64,000 nt of DNA from Archivesica marissinica. Its lineage: Eukaryota; Mollusca; Bivalvia; Venerida; Vesicomyidae. The DNA lies in the NCBI GenBank assembly GCA_014843695.1, contig CM026397.1, positions 40,528,428 through 40,592,427 of the forward strand, read 5' to 3'. Below are positions 62,615 through 64,000 of this stretch, piece by piece. The translations under genes were made by a program, and so were the position numbers. The notes below the pieces were generated by a model. That model made no database searches, was not told the DNA's origin, and saw only the letters and a program-made list of their open reading frames with translations. How positions within the stretch are numbered: position 1 is the stretch's first letter; each line of letters opens with the position of its first letter.

Positions 62615-63697
62615 CTACGCCACGCTGCTGAATGTCCGAGAAATCCGAGATAGCAAACCTCCACCACGTTGCTGAGCTGAATGTTCGAGCAATCCGTGAT
62701 AGCAAACCTCTGCCACGCTGCTGAATGTCCGAGCAATCCGAGATAGTAAACATCCGCCACGCTGCAAAATGTCCGAGCAATCCGAGATAGCAAACCTCCA
62801 CCATGCTGCTGAATGTCCAAGCAATCCGAGATAGCAAACCTCCGCCACGCTGCTGAATGTCCGAGCAATCCGAGATAGCAAACCTCCGCCACGCTGCTGA
62901 ATGTCCGAGCAATCCGAGATAGCAAACCTTCGCCACGCTGCTGAATGTCTGAGCAATCCGAGATAGCAAACCTCCGCCACGCTGCAGAATGTCCGAGCAA
63001 TCCGAGATAGCAAACCTCCGCCACGCTGCTGAATGTCCGAGCAATCCGAGATAGCAAACCTCCGCCACGCTGCAGAATGTCCGAGCAATCCGAGATAGCA
63101 AACCTCCGCCACGCTGCTGAATGTCCGAGCAATCCGAGATAGCAAACCTCCACCACGCTGCAGAATGTCCGAGCAATCCGAGATAGCAAACCTCCGCCAC
63201 GCTGCTGAATGTCCGAGCAATCCGAGATAGCAAACCTCCGCCACGCTGCTGAATGTCCGAGCAATCCGAGATAGCAAACCTCCGCCACGCTGCTGAATGT
63301 CCGAGCAATCCGAGATAGCAAACCTCCGCCACGCTGCTGAATGTCCGAGCAATCCGAGATAGCAAACCTCCACCACGCTGCTGAATGTCCGAGCAATCCG
63401 AGATAGCAAACCTCCGCCACGCTGCTGAATATCCGAGCAATCCGAGATAGCAAACCTCCGCCACGCTGCTGAATGTCCGAGCAATCCGAGATAGCAAACC
63501 TCCACCACGCTGCTGAATGTCCGAGCAATCCGAGATAGCAAACCTCCACCACGCTGCAGAATGTCCGAGCAATCCGAGATAGCAAACCTCCGCCACGCTG
63601 CTGAATGTCCGAGCAATCCGAGATAGCAAACCTCCACCACGCTGCTGAATGTCCGAGCAATCCGAGATAGCAAACCTCCGCCACGCTGCAGAATGTC
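62615..63697. repeat. 44-bp minisatellite (about 24 copies)
   Basis: Unit AGCAAACCTCCGCCACGCTG, CTGAATGTCCGAGCAATCCG, AGAT. Common switches are CTGCTGAAT/CTGCAGAAT and CCGCC/CCACC. The unit has no stop on the minus strand, so three long frames stay open. It starts 290 bp upstream of the signal-peptide exon, in the promoter region of the FRRS1-like gene. Confidence 0.97.
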
Positions 63698-63739
63698 CAT
63701 CTTTAACCTAGCTCACAATGCTGAAGAATCCACGAAATC

Positions 63740-63960
63740 CCATTTTAAAAATCCTGGATCCGGCTCCAGATCACCACCAAAATCCTGGATCCGGCTCCAG
63801 ATCACCACCAAAATCAACTGGATATCGTCCTTGACCCGAGGCCCAAATTTTCACCAAATTTCACGAAATTCCGTCGGTAGCTTGTTGTGTAATCCTGCTA
63901 ACATGTTAACAAACACACAAATAAACGGAGACAAAACAATACCTCCCATGGCGTAGGTAC
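63740..63960. repeat. Dispersed repeat with a 31-bp internal duplication
   Basis: AAAATCCTGGATCCGGCTCC, AGATCACCACC is present twice, followed by TTTCACCAAATTTCACGAAA, TTAACAAACACACAAATAAAC and ATACCTCCCATGGCG. This order (GGATCC..GATCACCACCAAAA...ACAAACAAAC...CCTCC) recalls a repeat that is widespread in molluscs (recollection). Confidence 0.45.
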
Positions 63961-64000
63961 AAAATACCTAAATTGGTCCATACAGTAGACTAATTACAAG

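Noticed and set aside
62413..63700. Three minus-strand frames of 350-420 codons
   Set aside because: All are translations of the same stop-free 44-bp unit in different frames.

Overview
The window is nuclear DNA from an animal, most likely a mollusc and probably a bivalve (inference). The evidence is spliced genes with GT/AG introns, several tRNA-derived SINE families, short inverted-repeat elements, a LINE with a terminal RNase H, a Ty3/gypsy element, and a very large share of tandem repeats. By my tally about 22 kb of 63 kb of real sequence is minisatellite, satellite or microsatellite. Nothing points to bacterial, CRISPR or operon organisation.

Host genes. Two of the three genes have no long open reading frame, and I found them by matching splice sites, codon phases and protein motifs across introns. 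(1) 5136-13998 (+): the last four coding exons of a RIM-like synaptic scaffold gene, carrying its C-terminal C2B domain. (2) 21037-22260 (+): an uninterrupted 407-residue glycosyltransferase of family GT61 type. (3) 33807-62324 (-): a gene of at least twelve exons for a ferric-chelate reductase 1-like membrane protein (DOMON domain followed by a cytochrome b561 domain with its four histidines). Its 13.6 kb intron holds a complete-length Ty3/gypsy retrotransposon, a 1.8 kb (GT)n tract and the assembly gap.

Layout. 1-2666: 3' part of a non-LTR retrotransposon ORF2 whose end is expanded into 18 copies of a 69-bp in-frame repeat. 2667-14133: RIM-like gene with introns filled by SINEs, small DNA elements and 25-bp and 29-bp arrays. 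14134-21036: intergenic, with 119-bp and 55-bp arrays. 21037-22349: GT61 gene. 22568-33574: a 14-bp array, then a 9.5 kb, 43-bp satellite of about 221 units. 33589-62324: the FRRS1-like gene on the minus strand, with most other repeats in its introns. 62615-63697: a 44-bp array just upstream of its signal-peptide exon. The window ends in a dispersed repeat.

How it fits together. The three host genes have unrelated jobs (active-zone scaffold, Golgi/ER glycosylation, transmembrane electron transfer) and are not a cluster. The shared theme is repeat biology. SINE parts appear to have founded at least two long arrays: the (AC)n tail of one SINE leads into the GT tract, and the tRNA-like head of another resembles the 43-bp satellite unit beside it. 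I found no evidence of a new defence or mobile system; the most unusual content is the tandem-repeat landscape and the two hidden split genes.
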